The notes beneath the pieces are model-generated. The model was not told the origin of the DNA, did not search any database, and saw nothing but the letters and a program-made list of their open reading frames with translations. A DNA stretch of 64,000 nucleotides, taken from positions 245,124-309,123 of the forward strand of contig JANQPB010000026.1 of assembly GCA_028285495.1 (NCBI GenBank), written 5' to 3'. This document shows, one piece after another, positions 18,304 to 27,007 of the stretch. The DNA comes from Acidimicrobiales bacterium. Lineage in GTDB: Bacteria > Actinomycetota > Acidimicrobiia > Acidimicrobiales > SZUA-35. The stretch's first letter is position 1. Every line of letters starts with the position of its first letter. The position numbers and the translations under genes were made by a program.

Positions 18304-18903
18304 TCAGTCCTCGTCGTGCCGGTGGCGGCCGGGCTCCCATCCACCCGCGGCCAATACCCGACTGGCGAAGCCGTCGGCCTCGTCCTCGAGCTCGGTTGCC
18401 ATCGTGTCGTTCCACCGGTTGAGGAACCCGAAGAGCGCGATCACCCCGACGAGGCCGGCGATCTGGTTGTCGTCGAAGTGGTTCCGGAGCTCGTCGACGT
18501 GCTCGTCTGTTGTCGTGTTCGGCACCGATGCGGCGTGGAAGGCGAGCCGCAACGCAGCGCGCTCCGCATCGTCGAAGTGCTCGCTCGTCTCCCACAGCCA
18601 GAGCTCGGCGAGCTTCTCCTCCGTCACGCCGAGCCTGTTGGCGCCGGCCGCCGTGTGCGCCTGGCAGTAGCGGCATCCCGAGGCGGTCGATGCGATCTGG
18701 GCGACCATCTGGAGCAGCGCAGGGTCGACACCGGAGTTGAGGAAGACGGCGGCACCAACCGCCTGGAAGCCTTCGAGCAGGCCGGGCACACGAGCCATGG
18801 TCGGGGCGGAGTTCGGGACGAAGCCGAGGATCAGCTCCGTCGCGTCGAACTGCGGCTTGAGGTGCGTGACCTCGTCCGCCGGCAGCGGGGTGATTCGGGG
18901 CAT
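18304..18903 (-). CDS. AhpD-like/carboxymuconolactone decarboxylase-family protein (module A)
   Basis: All-helical protein of 199 residues of the AhpD/CMD superfamily. The redox or base motif is GCRYCQAHT (CxxC followed by His), preceded by the conserved ASTAS. The C-terminal FGFLNRWNDTMATELEDEA segment is typical of peroxidase-related members. These proteins are alkylhydroperoxidase-like reductants, or decarboxylases in aromatic pathways. The start at 18903 follows an AGGACG ribosome-binding site. It is a clear paralogue of the protein encoded at 36046-36633: both share STASGCRYCQAHT and the RWNDTMAT region. This ties the two catabolic modules together. Confidence 0.88.
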   Translation of the reverse strand: MPRITPLPADEVTHLKPQFDATELILGFVPNSAPTMARVPGLLEGFQAVGAAVFLNSGVDPALLQMVAQIASTASGCRYCQAHTAAGANRLGVTEEKLAELWLWETSEHFDDAERAALRLAFHAASVPNTTTDEHVDELRNHFDDNQIAGLVGVIALFGFLNRWNDTMATELEDEADGFASRVLAAGGWEPGRHRHDED

Positions 18904-19003
18904 GGGACGTCCTTTCGTGGGGAACACGTCGTGGTCGCGGGGAGCGCCGCCCGGTTGCCGGACGAGCGTCGTCGCCTTTGGATCGGGGGTCGCTGCGACG
19001 CGC

Positions 19004-19456
19004 TCAGGCGTCGAGCTCGACCGGAGCCGCGGCATCCGCATCGGGGGACCCGGTGCCGGGCGACGGTCGGGCCAGGTCGGGCTCGTAGTGCCCGATCAGG
19101 ATCGAGGCCAGCATGATCGTCACGGTGTTGTACGGGATGAGGTCGACGAAGTAGTCGACGCCGTCGTAGGTGTAGTTCAGGTACATCGACACGAACATGT
19201 TGGCCACGGCCAGGATGGCGCCGAAGACTCGGGTTCGCGGGATCAGCACGAGCACGCCGATCGCCGCTGCGAACACGTTGCCGGCGATGTTCAGGGCATC
19301 GGGCGGAGGCTCGGCCGTGACGTACTCGCCCGACCCCGAACCGGAGGCGGCGAGGAACATGGCGATCGCGACGAGCACGGACATGACCGTGTAGGCGATC
19401 CGTTCGTTCCGGGTCTCCCTGCCGGAGACGCGAGAGGGGGCGAAGAGGGAGCTCAT
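19004..19456 (-). CDS. Four-helix membrane protein (DUF4383-like)
   Basis: Membrane protein of 150 residues with four hydrophobic segments, at about 20-41, 57-74, 79-97 and 109-125, a Ser/Gly-rich external loop after the first, and a charged Asp/Ala/Pro-rich tail. Layout and the PRTRVFGAILAVANMFVS region resemble small DUF4383-type actinobacterial membrane proteins, but the match is loose. It lies upstream of the AhpD-like gene on the same strand (100 bp apart) and is divergent from the CHRD gene across a region with two tandem operators, so the two divergent units are probably co-regulated. Confidence 0.7.
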   Translation of the reverse strand: MSSLFAPSRVSGRETRNERIAYTVMSVLVAIAMFLAASGSGSGEYVTAEPPPDALNIAGNVFAAAIGVLVLIPRTRVFGAILAVANMFVSMYLNYTYDGVDYFVDLIPYNTVTIMLASILIGHYEPDLARPSPGTGSPDADAAAPVELDA

Positions 19457-19505
19457 GCTGCGGTGTTCCTGGTCGTGGGGCTTGACATGCGGAGCACGCT
19501 AACAA

Positions 19506-19543
19506 ATACTGAGGCAACTCTCAATACTGAGATATATCTCAAT
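19506..19543. promoter_or_regulatory. Two tandem 20-bp operators in a divergent promoter region
   Basis: ATACTGAGGCAACTCTCAAT (19506-19525) and ATACTGAGATATATCTCAAT (19524-19543) agree in 15 of 20 positions and overlap by two bases. The core TGAGATATATCTCA of the second (19528-19541) is a perfect 14-bp palindrome. The pair sits between the membrane protein (19456) and the CHRD protein (19597) in an unusually AT-rich stretch. The regulator is unknown. Confidence 0.65.
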
Positions 19544-19596
19544 TCCTGTTCCGTTGTCGCCTGCCGCCGCTGGCAGGCACCCGAAAGGTCCACGAC

Positions 19597-20409
19597 ATGA
19601 AGTTCGTTCGATTCCTGCTGATGACGATCCGGGGCTTCTTCACGATCCTCGGCATCGTCGCCGGCGTCGCGGCGATGGTCATCGCCTACTTCGTCATCAC
19701 CGGCCCTCCCGACGCCGGAGGAAGCGGCCACGGCCACGGCCACGGCATGCTGGATCCCAAGGACGAGATCCCGGTCGTGTTCGACATCGGGCTCGATCCG
19801 CTCGCCGGTGGCGAGATCGGCCTGGTCTACCAGTCCTGGCTGTCGCCACAGCAGGAGGCGGAGGAGGAGGACGACGTTCCGGCTGGGGCTCCCGAGCAGT
19901 TCCTATCGACCGAGCCGTCGACCGACCGGGAGCAGCGCCGGTCACGCGGACACGCCACGCTCGCCTTCAACCGGGAGCTCAGCCGGGCCTACGTCCACCT
20001 CGAGATCGCCAACATCGACCCGGACGACATCAACCTCGTCCACATCCACTGCGGCCGTCCCGGCCAGCTCGGTCCGATCATGGTCGACTTCGGCGCCACC
20101 GGCGACGTCGCCGAGTACTTCGCCGACGGCGTGCTCTCCTACGAGGTGACCAATGCGGACATCGCAGCGGCGACCCAGGGCGAGGGGATCGTCGGGGCGC
20201 TGACGGCCGGCTGCCCCATCATCCAGACGATCCCCGGCGACCGGCACCGGACCATCGCCGGCATGGCCCACATCGCCGCCGAGGGCGAGCTCTACTTCAA
20301 CGTCCACACCGTCCAGCAGACCTTCTACGGCGACATCCGGGGCCAGCTCCAGCCGGTGCCCGATGACCAGATCGCCGACGCACGCATCGACCTCCCGGCC
20401 GCCGGCTAG
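19597..20409 (+). CDS. Membrane-anchored CHRD-domain protein
   Basis: Protein of 270 residues with an N-terminal transmembrane anchor (about 13-36) followed by a short His/Gly stretch (SGHGHGHG, possibly metal-binding) and an extracytoplasmic CHRD domain. Family hallmarks are VHIHCG with the preceding HLEIANI strand, and the closing LYFNVHT...GDIRGQL. CHRD domains are beta-rich modules first described in chordin; in bacteria their role is unknown. The gene is transcribed divergently from the membrane protein at 19004 over the tandem operators and is 65 bp from the catabolic operon downstream. Confidence 0.88.
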   Translation: MKFVRFLLMTIRGFFTILGIVAGVAAMVIAYFVITGPPDAGGSGHGHGHGMLDPKDEIPVVFDIGLDPLAGGEIGLVYQSWLSPQQEAEEEDDVPAGAPEQFLSTEPSTDREQRRSRGHATLAFNRELSRAYVHLEIANIDPDDINLVHIHCGRPGQLGPIMVDFGATGDVAEYFADGVLSYEVTNADIAAATQGEGIVGALTAGCPIIQTIPGDRHRTIAGMAHIAAEGELYFNVHTVQQTFYGDIRGQLQPVPDDQIADARIDLPAAG

Positions 20410-20474
20410 TCGGCCGGATCGTCGAGGACCATCCCCCGACCGACCGATCGCAACACGAAGGAGTCCAACCAACC

Positions 20475-21026
20475 ATGTCACCAACCCCAACTCTGCGACT
20501 GAGTCACACGACGATGACGGTCGAGGACCTCGACACGATGCTCGACTTCTACGGCAACGTCCTCGGCTTCCACGTCACCAACCGCGGCACGGTCGGCGAC
20601 GACGCCGACATGGCCTTCATCTCCCAGGACCCGTCCGAACACCACCAGATCGTGTTCGTCACCGGACAGGCCGCCGGTGAGCACCACTTCGTCATGGCCG
20701 ACCACCTGGCGTTCCGCACCGGATCCCTCGACGACCTGCGTGCCATCGGCACCAGGCTCGAGGAGGCCGGCGTCGAGGACGTCATCCCCATCAACCACGG
20801 CAACGCCTGGTCGCTCTACTTCACCGACCCCGAGGGCAACGGCCTCGAGTGCTTCGTCGACTCCCCCTTCCACGTGGCCCAGCCCTTCGCCGGCGGGCTC
20901 GATCTCTCGGCGAGCGACGACGAGGTGGCCGCGGCGACGAAGGCCGAGATCCAGGAGCTCCCGGAGTTCGCCGCCATGAGCGACTGGCGCGCCGCGTTCG
21001 AGGCTCGTCTGGCCAAGGACGGCTGA
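20475..21026 (+). CDS. VOC-family (extradiol dioxygenase-like) protein, first gene of catabolic operon A
   Basis: VOC-fold protein of 183 residues: one betaalphabetabetabeta pair plus a C-terminal helical extension. Candidate metal ligands are His11 (LSHTTM), His77 (ADHLAF) and Glu125 (GLECFV), the His-His-Glu set of extradiol dioxygenases. A single-domain protein of this size would act as a dimer. An AAGGAG ribosome-binding site lies 11 bp before the ATG. It is followed after 2 bp by the F420 monooxygenase and heads a tight six-gene run (20475-26102), so a ring-cleavage or related oxygenase step is likely. A non-oxygenase VOC role (isomerase, glyoxalase) cannot be excluded. Confidence 0.88.
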   Translation: MSPTPTLRLSHTTMTVEDLDTMLDFYGNVLGFHVTNRGTVGDDADMAFISQDPSEHHQIVFVTGQAAGEHHFVMADHLAFRTGSLDDLRAIGTRLEEAGVEDVIPINHGNAWSLYFTDPEGNGLECFVDSPFHVAQPFAGGLDLSASDDEVAAATKAEIQELPEFAAMSDWRAAFEARLAKDG

Positions 21027-21028
21027 CC

Positions 21029-21961
21029 GTGGACATCGGGATCAACGGATCCAACACCCTGCTCAGCGCCGACCTCGGCTCGATCCAGGCCGATGTCGCA
21101 GCGGCCGAGCGGGACGGGTTCAGCGCCTACTGGCTCGCCCAGTCGGGCAGCATCGACGCCCTCACCGTCTATGCCGCACACGGGACGGGCCGCAACACGG
21201 ACCACGGCTCGACCGAGCTGGGCACCGCCGTCATCCCGACGTGGACCGTGCACCCGCAGGCGGTGGCCGCCCAGGCCCTGACGACGCAAGCGGCCATCGG
21301 TGGGCGGCTCGTCCTCGGCCTCGGGTTGTCCCAGCAGCCGACGGTGCGCTCGCGATGGAAGCTGGCGTGGGAGCGACCCGTTCGACAGATGCTCGACTTC
21401 CTCGACATCCTGCAGCCGCTCCTCGTCGACGGTGCTGCCGAACACGACGGCCACTTCTGGAGCTACAGCGGCGAGATCCAACAGGTCGCCGCCCCGCCGA
21501 AGGTGATGCTGGCCGCACTGGGCGAGCAGATGCTCCGGATCGCCGGCCGTCGAAGCGACGGCACGGTCCTGTGGTGCGTCGGCCCGAAGACGATCACCGA
21601 CCACATCGCCCCGGTCATCAACGCCGCGGCCGCCGATGCCGGTCGACCGGCCCCCGCGATCGTGTGCTCGCTCCCCGTCTGGGTCACCGACGACCCGCCG
21701 GCCGCCCGCGCCGTTCTCGACGCCGTCCTCGCCAGCTACGCGGAGCTCCCGAGCTACGCCGCCATGCTCGAGCGTGAGGGGGTCTCCGGGGTCGGTGAGC
21801 TCGCCATCGTCGGTTCCGAGGTCGAGGTCACCGACCGGATCGGCGCCCTGGCCGAGGCGGGCGCAACCCAGCTCTCGGCCGCACCGGTCGGTGGATCACC
21901 CGAGGAGATCGAACGAACGCGATCGGTGCTGGTCTCGGCCAACGCGGCGGGGAGGAGCTGA
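21029..21961 (+). CDS. LLM-class F420-dependent oxidoreductase
   Basis: Luciferase-like (bacterial TIM barrel) protein of 310 residues, GTG start at 21029 two bases after the previous stop. The N-terminal MDIGINGS, the ELGTAVIPTWTVHPQAVAAQALTTQAA block and GGRLVLGLGLSQ are typical of actinobacterial F420-dependent reductases and monooxygenases rather than of FMN luciferases. Within the operon it could carry out a reduction or oxygenation of an intermediate. It implies that the host makes coenzyme F420. Confidence 0.9.
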   Translation: MDIGINGSNTLLSADLGSIQADVAAAERDGFSAYWLAQSGSIDALTVYAAHGTGRNTDHGSTELGTAVIPTWTVHPQAVAAQALTTQAAIGGRLVLGLGLSQQPTVRSRWKLAWERPVRQMLDFLDILQPLLVDGAAEHDGHFWSYSGEIQQVAAPPKVMLAALGEQMLRIAGRRSDGTVLWCVGPKTITDHIAPVINAAAADAGRPAPAIVCSLPVWVTDDPPAARAVLDAVLASYAELPSYAAMLEREGVSGVGELAIVGSEVEVTDRIGALAEAGATQLSAAPVGGSPEEIERTRSVLVSANAAGRS

Positions 21962-21962
21962 C

Positions 21963-22739
21963 GTGGATCTCGGAATCGACGGGCGAAGGGCGATCGTCTG
22001 TGCGTCGAGCCGGGGGCTCGGCTACGCGTGCGCCGATGCCCTCGCTCGGGAGGGGGCCGAGGTGTGGATCAACGCTCGCGATGCCGACTCGTTGCACGAC
22101 GCCGCAGCCCGGCTGCGTCGGCACGGTCGCACGGTCACCGCAGTCGCCGGCGACATCGCGACGGACGAGACCCAGGCCGCACTGCTCGAGTCGTGCCCCC
22201 GGCCCGACATCCTCGTGAACAACAACGGCGGCCCCGCACCCGGCCGGTTCCAGGACTGGGGGCGACAGGAGTGGCTCGATGCGATCGACGCCAACATGCT
22301 GGCCCCGACGCTCATGATCCGAGCCGTCCTCGACGGCATGGTCGAGCGAGGCTTCGGCCGGATCGTCAACATCACCTCGGCCATGGTCAAGACACCGCTC
22401 TCCCCGATGGGGTTGTCGACCGGCGCCCGAACCGGGCTCACCTCGCTCAGCAAGGCGCTGTCGCGAGATGTCGCGTCGGCCAACGTCACGATCAACAACC
22501 TGCTCCCGGAGAGGTTCGACACCGAGCGCCAGCGCCAGATGGCCGAACTGCACTCGACCATCGGTGGGATCTCGCTCGAGGAGGCCTACGACATGATGCG
22601 CGACTCCATCGCCGCCAACCGGCTCGGCCAGCCGCACGAGCTCGGTGATGCCTGTGCGTTCCTGTGCAGCGCGCAGGCGGGCTACATCAGCGGCCAGAAC
22701 CTGCAACTCGACGGCGGAAGCTACGGAGGACTGCTGTGA
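21963..22739 (+). CDS. Atypical short-chain dehydrogenase (catalytic Tyr and Lys replaced)
   Basis: SDR-fold protein of 258 residues, GTG start one base after the previous stop. The cofactor motif reads CASSRGLG (13-20) in place of TGxxxGIG, and ILVNNNGGPAPG replaces the usual NNAG. Ser139 is present, but the positions expected for Tyr and Lys (152 and 156) are Ser and Arg. This matches a known subgroup of FabG-like SDRs that lacks the standard tetrad, so it either uses another mechanism or is not a classical reductase. It overlaps the next gene by four bases (GTGA). Confidence 0.88.
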   Translation: MDLGIDGRRAIVCASSRGLGYACADALAREGAEVWINARDADSLHDAAARLRRHGRTVTAVAGDIATDETQAALLESCPRPDILVNNNGGPAPGRFQDWGRQEWLDAIDANMLAPTLMIRAVLDGMVERGFGRIVNITSAMVKTPLSPMGLSTGARTGLTSLSKALSRDVASANVTINNLLPERFDTERQRQMAELHSTIGGISLEEAYDMMRDSIAANRLGQPHELGDACAFLCSAQAGYISGQNLQLDGGSYGGLL

Positions 22740-24421
22740 GCGAGACCACGGTCGACCTGGAGACGATCGACGTCGACGTCCTGATCGTCGGCGCCGGGCC
22801 GGTTGGGCTGATCGGCGGTGTGCTCGCAGCCGAGCACGGCCTGCGCACCCTGGTCGTCGAGCGCCGAGACGGGCCGCAACGGTCCCCGGCCGCCCATGTG
22901 GTGAATGCCAGGACGTTCGAGATCTGCCGGCAGGCCGGGCTCGACATGGATCGCATCGCCGACGCCTGCCAGGACCCGGTCGAGGCCGGCCACGTCAACT
23001 TCCTGACCACCCTCAGCGGGCACCTCATCGGTCGGATGCCGTTCGAGCGCCAGGGTGACGAGAACCTCGCGTTGACGCCGACACCGCTGCGCAACCTCTC
23101 ACAGCATCGCTTCGAACCGATCCTGGCCGATGAGCTCCGATCGCGAGCCGCAGCCGAGCTCCGGTACGCGCATCGGTGGGAGGCGTCGACCGCCGATGGC
23201 GAGGGAGTGACGTCGACCATCACCGATCTCGGACGCGAGGCCACCATCGAGGTGCGCAGCAGCTTCGTCATCGGCTGCGACGGCGCCGGCAGCGGGATCC
23301 GCGGGATGCTCGGGATCGAGATGCACGGGCCGCCGCTCATCCAGTGCACGTTGGCGATCAACTTCGCCGCCGATCTGCGCGAGCTGATCGCAGATCGCCC
23401 GGGTGTCTTGCACTTCGTCCTCGACCCGGCGGCCGACGGCGTCTTCGTCCAGCACGACGTGGCCGAGGACTGGGTGTTCATGCACGGGATCGACCCGTCG
23501 ACCGAGAGCGTCGACGACTACGACGACGCCCGATGCCTCGAGATCATCCGCGAGGCGGCCGGTACCGACATCGAGGCGACGATCCTCGGCCGAGGGACCT
23601 GGTGGATGAGCGCACAGACGGCCTCCTCGATGGGCGGCGGTCGCATCTTCCTGGCCGGCGATGCGGCCCATCGGTTCCCCCCGACGGGCGGCCTCGGTCT
23701 CAACAGCGGCGTCGCCGACATCCACGGCCTGCTGTGGCGGATCGGCGCCATCGATGCCGGCTGGGCCGACCCGGAGCTGCTCGACAGCTACGAGCAGGAA
23801 CGGCTCCCGGTCGCTCGACACAACTCCGACCAGTCGCTCACGAACGCCATGAAGATGTTGCATCTCGCCGAGGCGCTCGGGCTCGACACGGAGCCGACGA
23901 CGGAGCAACTCCTCGACGCCATCGCCGACGGCGCCAGGACGGACGCGATCGCCGACGCCGTCGAGCTCCAGGAGGAGCACTTCGACCTGATCGGCCTGCA
24001 GCTCGGCTATGTCTACGGCGACGGAGCGGTGGTGGCGGAGGCGGAGCCCGCCGGTGGTGACCCGTCCACCGCGCGCCAGTACGTGCCGTCGGCCCGCCCG
24101 GGCGCTCGACTCCCCCACGCCTGGCTCGACGGCGTCGGTGGCCGTTCGACGCTCGACCTGATCGATCTCGCTCGGCCGACGCTGGTGTCGTTCGGCGATC
24201 ACGACGTCTGGGCGGCGGCCGCCGCCGGCGACCAACCCGTCGCCCAGGTCCGCATCGGCGCTGATTCGCCCGCCGTCGGCGAGTGGCGTTCGCGCTGTGG
24301 CGTCGGCCGGACGGGTGCGCTGCTCGTTCGCCCCGATCAGCACGTGGCGTTCCGGGCGGTCGACAGCGACGCAGCGAGCGACCTGCCGGCCGCATTGCGC
24401 ACGGTTGCGGGGCGGGGCTGA
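22736..24421 (+). CDS. FAD-dependent aromatic hydroxylase (PheA/TfdB type)
   Basis: Class A flavoprotein monooxygenase of 561 residues, GTG start at 22736. FAD motifs are GAGPVG (19-24), the central VIGCDGAGSGIR (DG motif) and IFLAGDAAHRFPPTGGLGLNSG (GD motif). The C-terminal 150 residues form the thioredoxin-like domain of phenol-hydroxylase-type enzymes. It should hydroxylate a phenolic or related ring with NAD(P)H and O2. It sits between the SDR and a FAH-family hydrolase, with overlaps on both sides, as expected for one pathway operon. A second hydroxylase of a different subtype is encoded at 46563. Confidence 0.92.
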   Translation: MSETTVDLETIDVDVLIVGAGPVGLIGGVLAAEHGLRTLVVERRDGPQRSPAAHVVNARTFEICRQAGLDMDRIADACQDPVEAGHVNFLTTLSGHLIGRMPFERQGDENLALTPTPLRNLSQHRFEPILADELRSRAAAELRYAHRWEASTADGEGVTSTITDLGREATIEVRSSFVIGCDGAGSGIRGMLGIEMHGPPLIQCTLAINFAADLRELIADRPGVLHFVLDPAADGVFVQHDVAEDWVFMHGIDPSTESVDDYDDARCLEIIREAAGTDIEATILGRGTWWMSAQTASSMGGGRIFLAGDAAHRFPPTGGLGLNSGVADIHGLLWRIGAIDAGWADPELLDSYEQERLPVARHNSDQSLTNAMKMLHLAEALGLDTEPTTEQLLDAIADGARTDAIADAVELQEEHFDLIGLQLGYVYGDGAVVAEAEPAGGDPSTARQYVPSARPGARLPHAWLDGVGGRSTLDLIDLARPTLVSFGDHDVWAAAAAGDQPVAQVRIGADSPAVGEWRSRCGVGRTGALLVRPDQHVAFRAVDSDAASDLPAALRTVAGRG

Positions 24422-25386
24422 TGGCCGTCAACGTCGCCCGGTATCGCCATGGGGACCGCATCGGCTGGGGCGTCGTCGATGGCGACGTGGTCCGCCCGAT
24501 CGTCGGGGGACACCCGACGACGGCTGCGTTCGTCGAGGAGGCAGCGACGGCCGTCCTGCGGGGCGACGCCGCTACCGGGCAACCGCTCGGGATCGACGAC
24601 GTGACGGTCCTCTGCCCGATCACCACCGACCAGCAGTTCCTCTGCCAGGCGATCAACTACCGCAGCCACATGATCGAATCGGGTCTCGATCCGGCGTCGA
24701 GCCCGTTCAACGTCTTCTTCCGCAAGGCCTCGTCGTGCCTCGCGGCCGCCGATGTCGACATCGCCGTCCCCGACCATGTCGAGTTCTGCGACTACGAGGT
24801 CGAGATCGGTCTGGTTCTCCGACGGGCCGTCACGGGACCGACGTCGGTCACCGCAGACACGCTGGCCGACCACGTCGCCGGCCTGGTGGTCGTGAACGAC
24901 GTCAGCGCTCGTGACGTGCAGCTCGCCGAGGGCCAGTTCTACAAGGGCAAGAGCTACCGGACGTTCGGGCCGGTCGGCCCCTGGCTGACCCTCGTCGGCG
25001 CCGACGACCTCGCGAGGTTCGACCAGCTGCGTCTGCGGTTGTCGGTCAACGGCGAGGTCAGGCAGGACGGCCTGGCGGCCGAGATGATCCACACCCCGGC
25101 CTCCTCCCTCACCGAGCTGTCGGCCGTGCAGGACTGGGGACCGGGCGACCTCCTCGCGACCGGGACGCCGGGCGGCTGCGCGCTGCAGGCTCCCCCGAGA
25201 CCGGTGGCGGCGCTCGTCCAGGTCGTTTCGCCGACGCGTCGACAGGCCCTCGTCCGGAGGGCGGCGGCGCGGAACGGGCGCCGTCTCGCCCCCGGTGACG
25301 TCGTCAGGGCGAGCATCCGCACCGACGACGGCGCCATCGACCTCGGCGAGCAGCGGACCAGGGTGACCGGCGGCGGGCGCCGCTGA
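24421..25386 (+). CDS. Fumarylacetoacetate hydrolase-family protein (operon A)
   Basis: FAH-family enzyme of 321 residues. The metal site is visible as E126-x-E128 in DYEVEIGL and Asp160 in VVNDVSARD; the YKGKSYRTFGPVGPWL and GDLLATGTPGG blocks are also typical. Members hydrolyse or decarboxylate ring-cleavage products. The C-terminal 70 residues contain an Arg/Ala-rich insertion (about 270-300) not usual in the family. The start overlaps the hydroxylase stop by one base. It closes the enzyme series of operon A and is followed by a TetR regulator. Confidence 0.9.
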   Translation: MAVNVARYRHGDRIGWGVVDGDVVRPIVGGHPTTAAFVEEAATAVLRGDAATGQPLGIDDVTVLCPITTDQQFLCQAINYRSHMIESGLDPASSPFNVFFRKASSCLAAADVDIAVPDHVEFCDYEVEIGLVLRRAVTGPTSVTADTLADHVAGLVVVNDVSARDVQLAEGQFYKGKSYRTFGPVGPWLTLVGADDLARFDQLRLRLSVNGEVRQDGLAAEMIHTPASSLTELSAVQDWGPGDLLATGTPGGCALQAPPRPVAALVQVVSPTRRQALVRRAAARNGRRLAPGDVVRASIRTDDGAIDLGEQRTRVTGGGRR

Positions 25387-25433
25387 GATCATCCTGCGTC
25401 GTGAGGGGTCGTACACTGCGAGTGGTGGCATCG

Positions 25434-26102
25434 ATGAGCGAACCGCAGGCGACGCCTGCCCGCACCCGCGGCTTCAGGAAGAAGGAACGCACCCGCCGTC
25501 AGCTCATCGCCGCAGCCGTCGAGGAGATCGCGCTCACCGGCGAGGCGTTCACGATCCTCGACGTGACCAAGCGGGCCGAGGTCTCCAACGGGACCTTCTA
25601 CAACTACTTCGACGACCGCGACGCACTCGTCGATGCCATCATCACCGAGGTGCTGGCGTCGTTCACCGACATGAGCGCCGAGCTGGTGTCCACCGACGAT
25701 CCGGTCCGGAGATTCGCCACCATCTCGGCCCTCCTGCTCGAGCAGAGCGCAAGCAATCCGCAGCTGGCGACCGTGCTGCTCCGCCTCCAGTCGGTCGCCC
25801 GCTCCGACACCGTGTCGGTCGACCCGTTCCACCACCTTCGCAGCGACCTGGCCGAGGCCGCAGCGCGAGGGCGGTTCACCGAGCCGACGGACGCTGCGGT
25901 CGACCTCGTGACCGGCACGCTCTCCCGGGCCGTGCTGCGGCTCACGACCGTGGACGTGCCCGATGGCTACCGGCAGGAGGTGCTCCGCCTCCTGCTCACC
26001 AGCCTCGGGGTCGACGGGCCAGAAGCCGACGAGATCGCGCACGAGGCCGTGGCGGCTGTTCCCGAGCTGGATCGCGCCTTCCGATTGGCCGAGCCGCTGT
26101 AG
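25434..26102 (+). CDS. TetR-family regulator (operon A)
   Basis: Regulator of 222 residues from the ATG at 25434 (an upstream in-frame GTG at 25401 would add 11). The N-terminal TetR domain has the helix-turn-helix FTILDVTKRAEVSNGTFYNYF (about 38-58), and the variable C-terminal ligand domain ends in a helical tail. It is 47 bp downstream of the FAH gene on the same strand and is the obvious candidate to control operon A in response to a substrate or intermediate. Start choice is uncertain because no clear ribosome-binding site precedes either codon. Confidence 0.88.
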   Translation: MSEPQATPARTRGFRKKERTRRQLIAAAVEEIALTGEAFTILDVTKRAEVSNGTFYNYFDDRDALVDAIITEVLASFTDMSAELVSTDDPVRRFATISALLLEQSASNPQLATVLLRLQSVARSDTVSVDPFHHLRSDLAEAAARGRFTEPTDAAVDLVTGTLSRAVLRLTTVDVPDGYRQEVLRLLLTSLGVDGPEADEIAHEAVAAVPELDRAFRLAEPL

Positions 26103-26191
26103 CGCCGGACCCCGGACGGCGATCGGACGGACGGCGCTGCCGCCGCTCCGTCACCCGCTCGGCTCACGTCCAGCTCCTCGGGAGCCGGACG

Positions 26192-26992
26192 TCATCTGGC
26201 CGGCGAGGCCTCGACGGGCGTCGCCAGGGAGCGCAAGGCGTCGCGGAAGCCGATCGGGTCCTCGACGGCCTGCAGCGGCCCACGATGGAGCTCGTTCGTG
26301 CGCTCCTCGATCGCGGCCCGGCCCTCGCGACCAGCCGCCGTCATCACACCCTGCCCATCGAGCCAACCGCGCTCGACCAGCGGCGCCGGGTCCACGGTGA
26401 ACGCCTTGCCCCGCTCGGACTCCTCGAGCGCCACCATGTCGAACCCGGTGAGGCCGACCTCCTCCCACGCCGCCGCGTGGGCATCGGTCCGCACGTAGCG
26501 GGCATAGGTGAGCAGGTGGTGGAGCTCCTGGGCGGGGTCGTCCGGCAGCGGCACCGGCTGGTAGAGGGCAACGAGCGGCGTCGACGCAGCCCGGAAGCTC
26601 TGGGCCGCTCCGTCTCGGGCCACCTCGAACCCGGACGCGCCCCAGGTCTCGGCGGCCAGGTCGGCCCGCGTCCTGAGGTTGCCGAGGAGCGCCTCCCGGA
26701 AGACGCCGACCGGCTTCCCGTCGTCGTCGAGCCAGGGTTCCCGGGCCAGCTTCGCGTTCGTGCCGTCGATGACGACGTCGTCGAGGTAGCGGTGGCGCAG
26801 CCGCGTGAGCTCGGGTCTCCATCCGCCCTCGAAGAAGACCTCGGCGAGGTGTCCGGTGACGGGGGCGAGGAAGCCGGGGAGGGGGTCGCCGATCTCCTGC
26901 ATCGACGCCCGCCAACGCGGGAGGGCGACGTTCTGGAAACCGACGACGAGCCGGTCGAGCTCGTGAGCGATCTCGGCAGTGGTCGAGGGCAT
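26192..26992 (-). CDS. SCO6745-like (SalK-type) protein
   Basis: Helical protein of 266 residues, resembling the actinobacterial SCO6745/SalK-type family by the ARYVRTDAHAAAWEEVGLTG signature and by its arrangement: an N-terminal helical domain with LEEFFEGGW-like sequence and a winged-helix-like C-terminal half (RGWLDGQGVMTAAGREGRAAIEERTN). Function in the family is unclear; the end resembles a transcription-factor winged helix. It starts 15 bp after the stop of the transporter ATPase gene, so it is the last gene of the peptide-type transporter operon. Confidence 0.65.
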   Translation of the reverse strand: MPSTTAEIAHELDRLVVGFQNVALPRWRASMQEIGDPLPGFLAPVTGHLAEVFFEGGWRPELTRLRHRYLDDVVIDGTNAKLAREPWLDDDGKPVGVFREALLGNLRTRADLAAETWGASGFEVARDGAAQSFRAASTPLVALYQPVPLPDDPAQELHHLLTYARYVRTDAHAAAWEEVGLTGFDMVALEESERGKAFTVDPAPLVERGWLDGQGVMTAAGREGRAAIEERTNELHRGPLQAVEDPIGFRDALRSLATPVEASPAR

Positions 26993-27007
26993 GGGTGGCC
27001 TTTCGGG

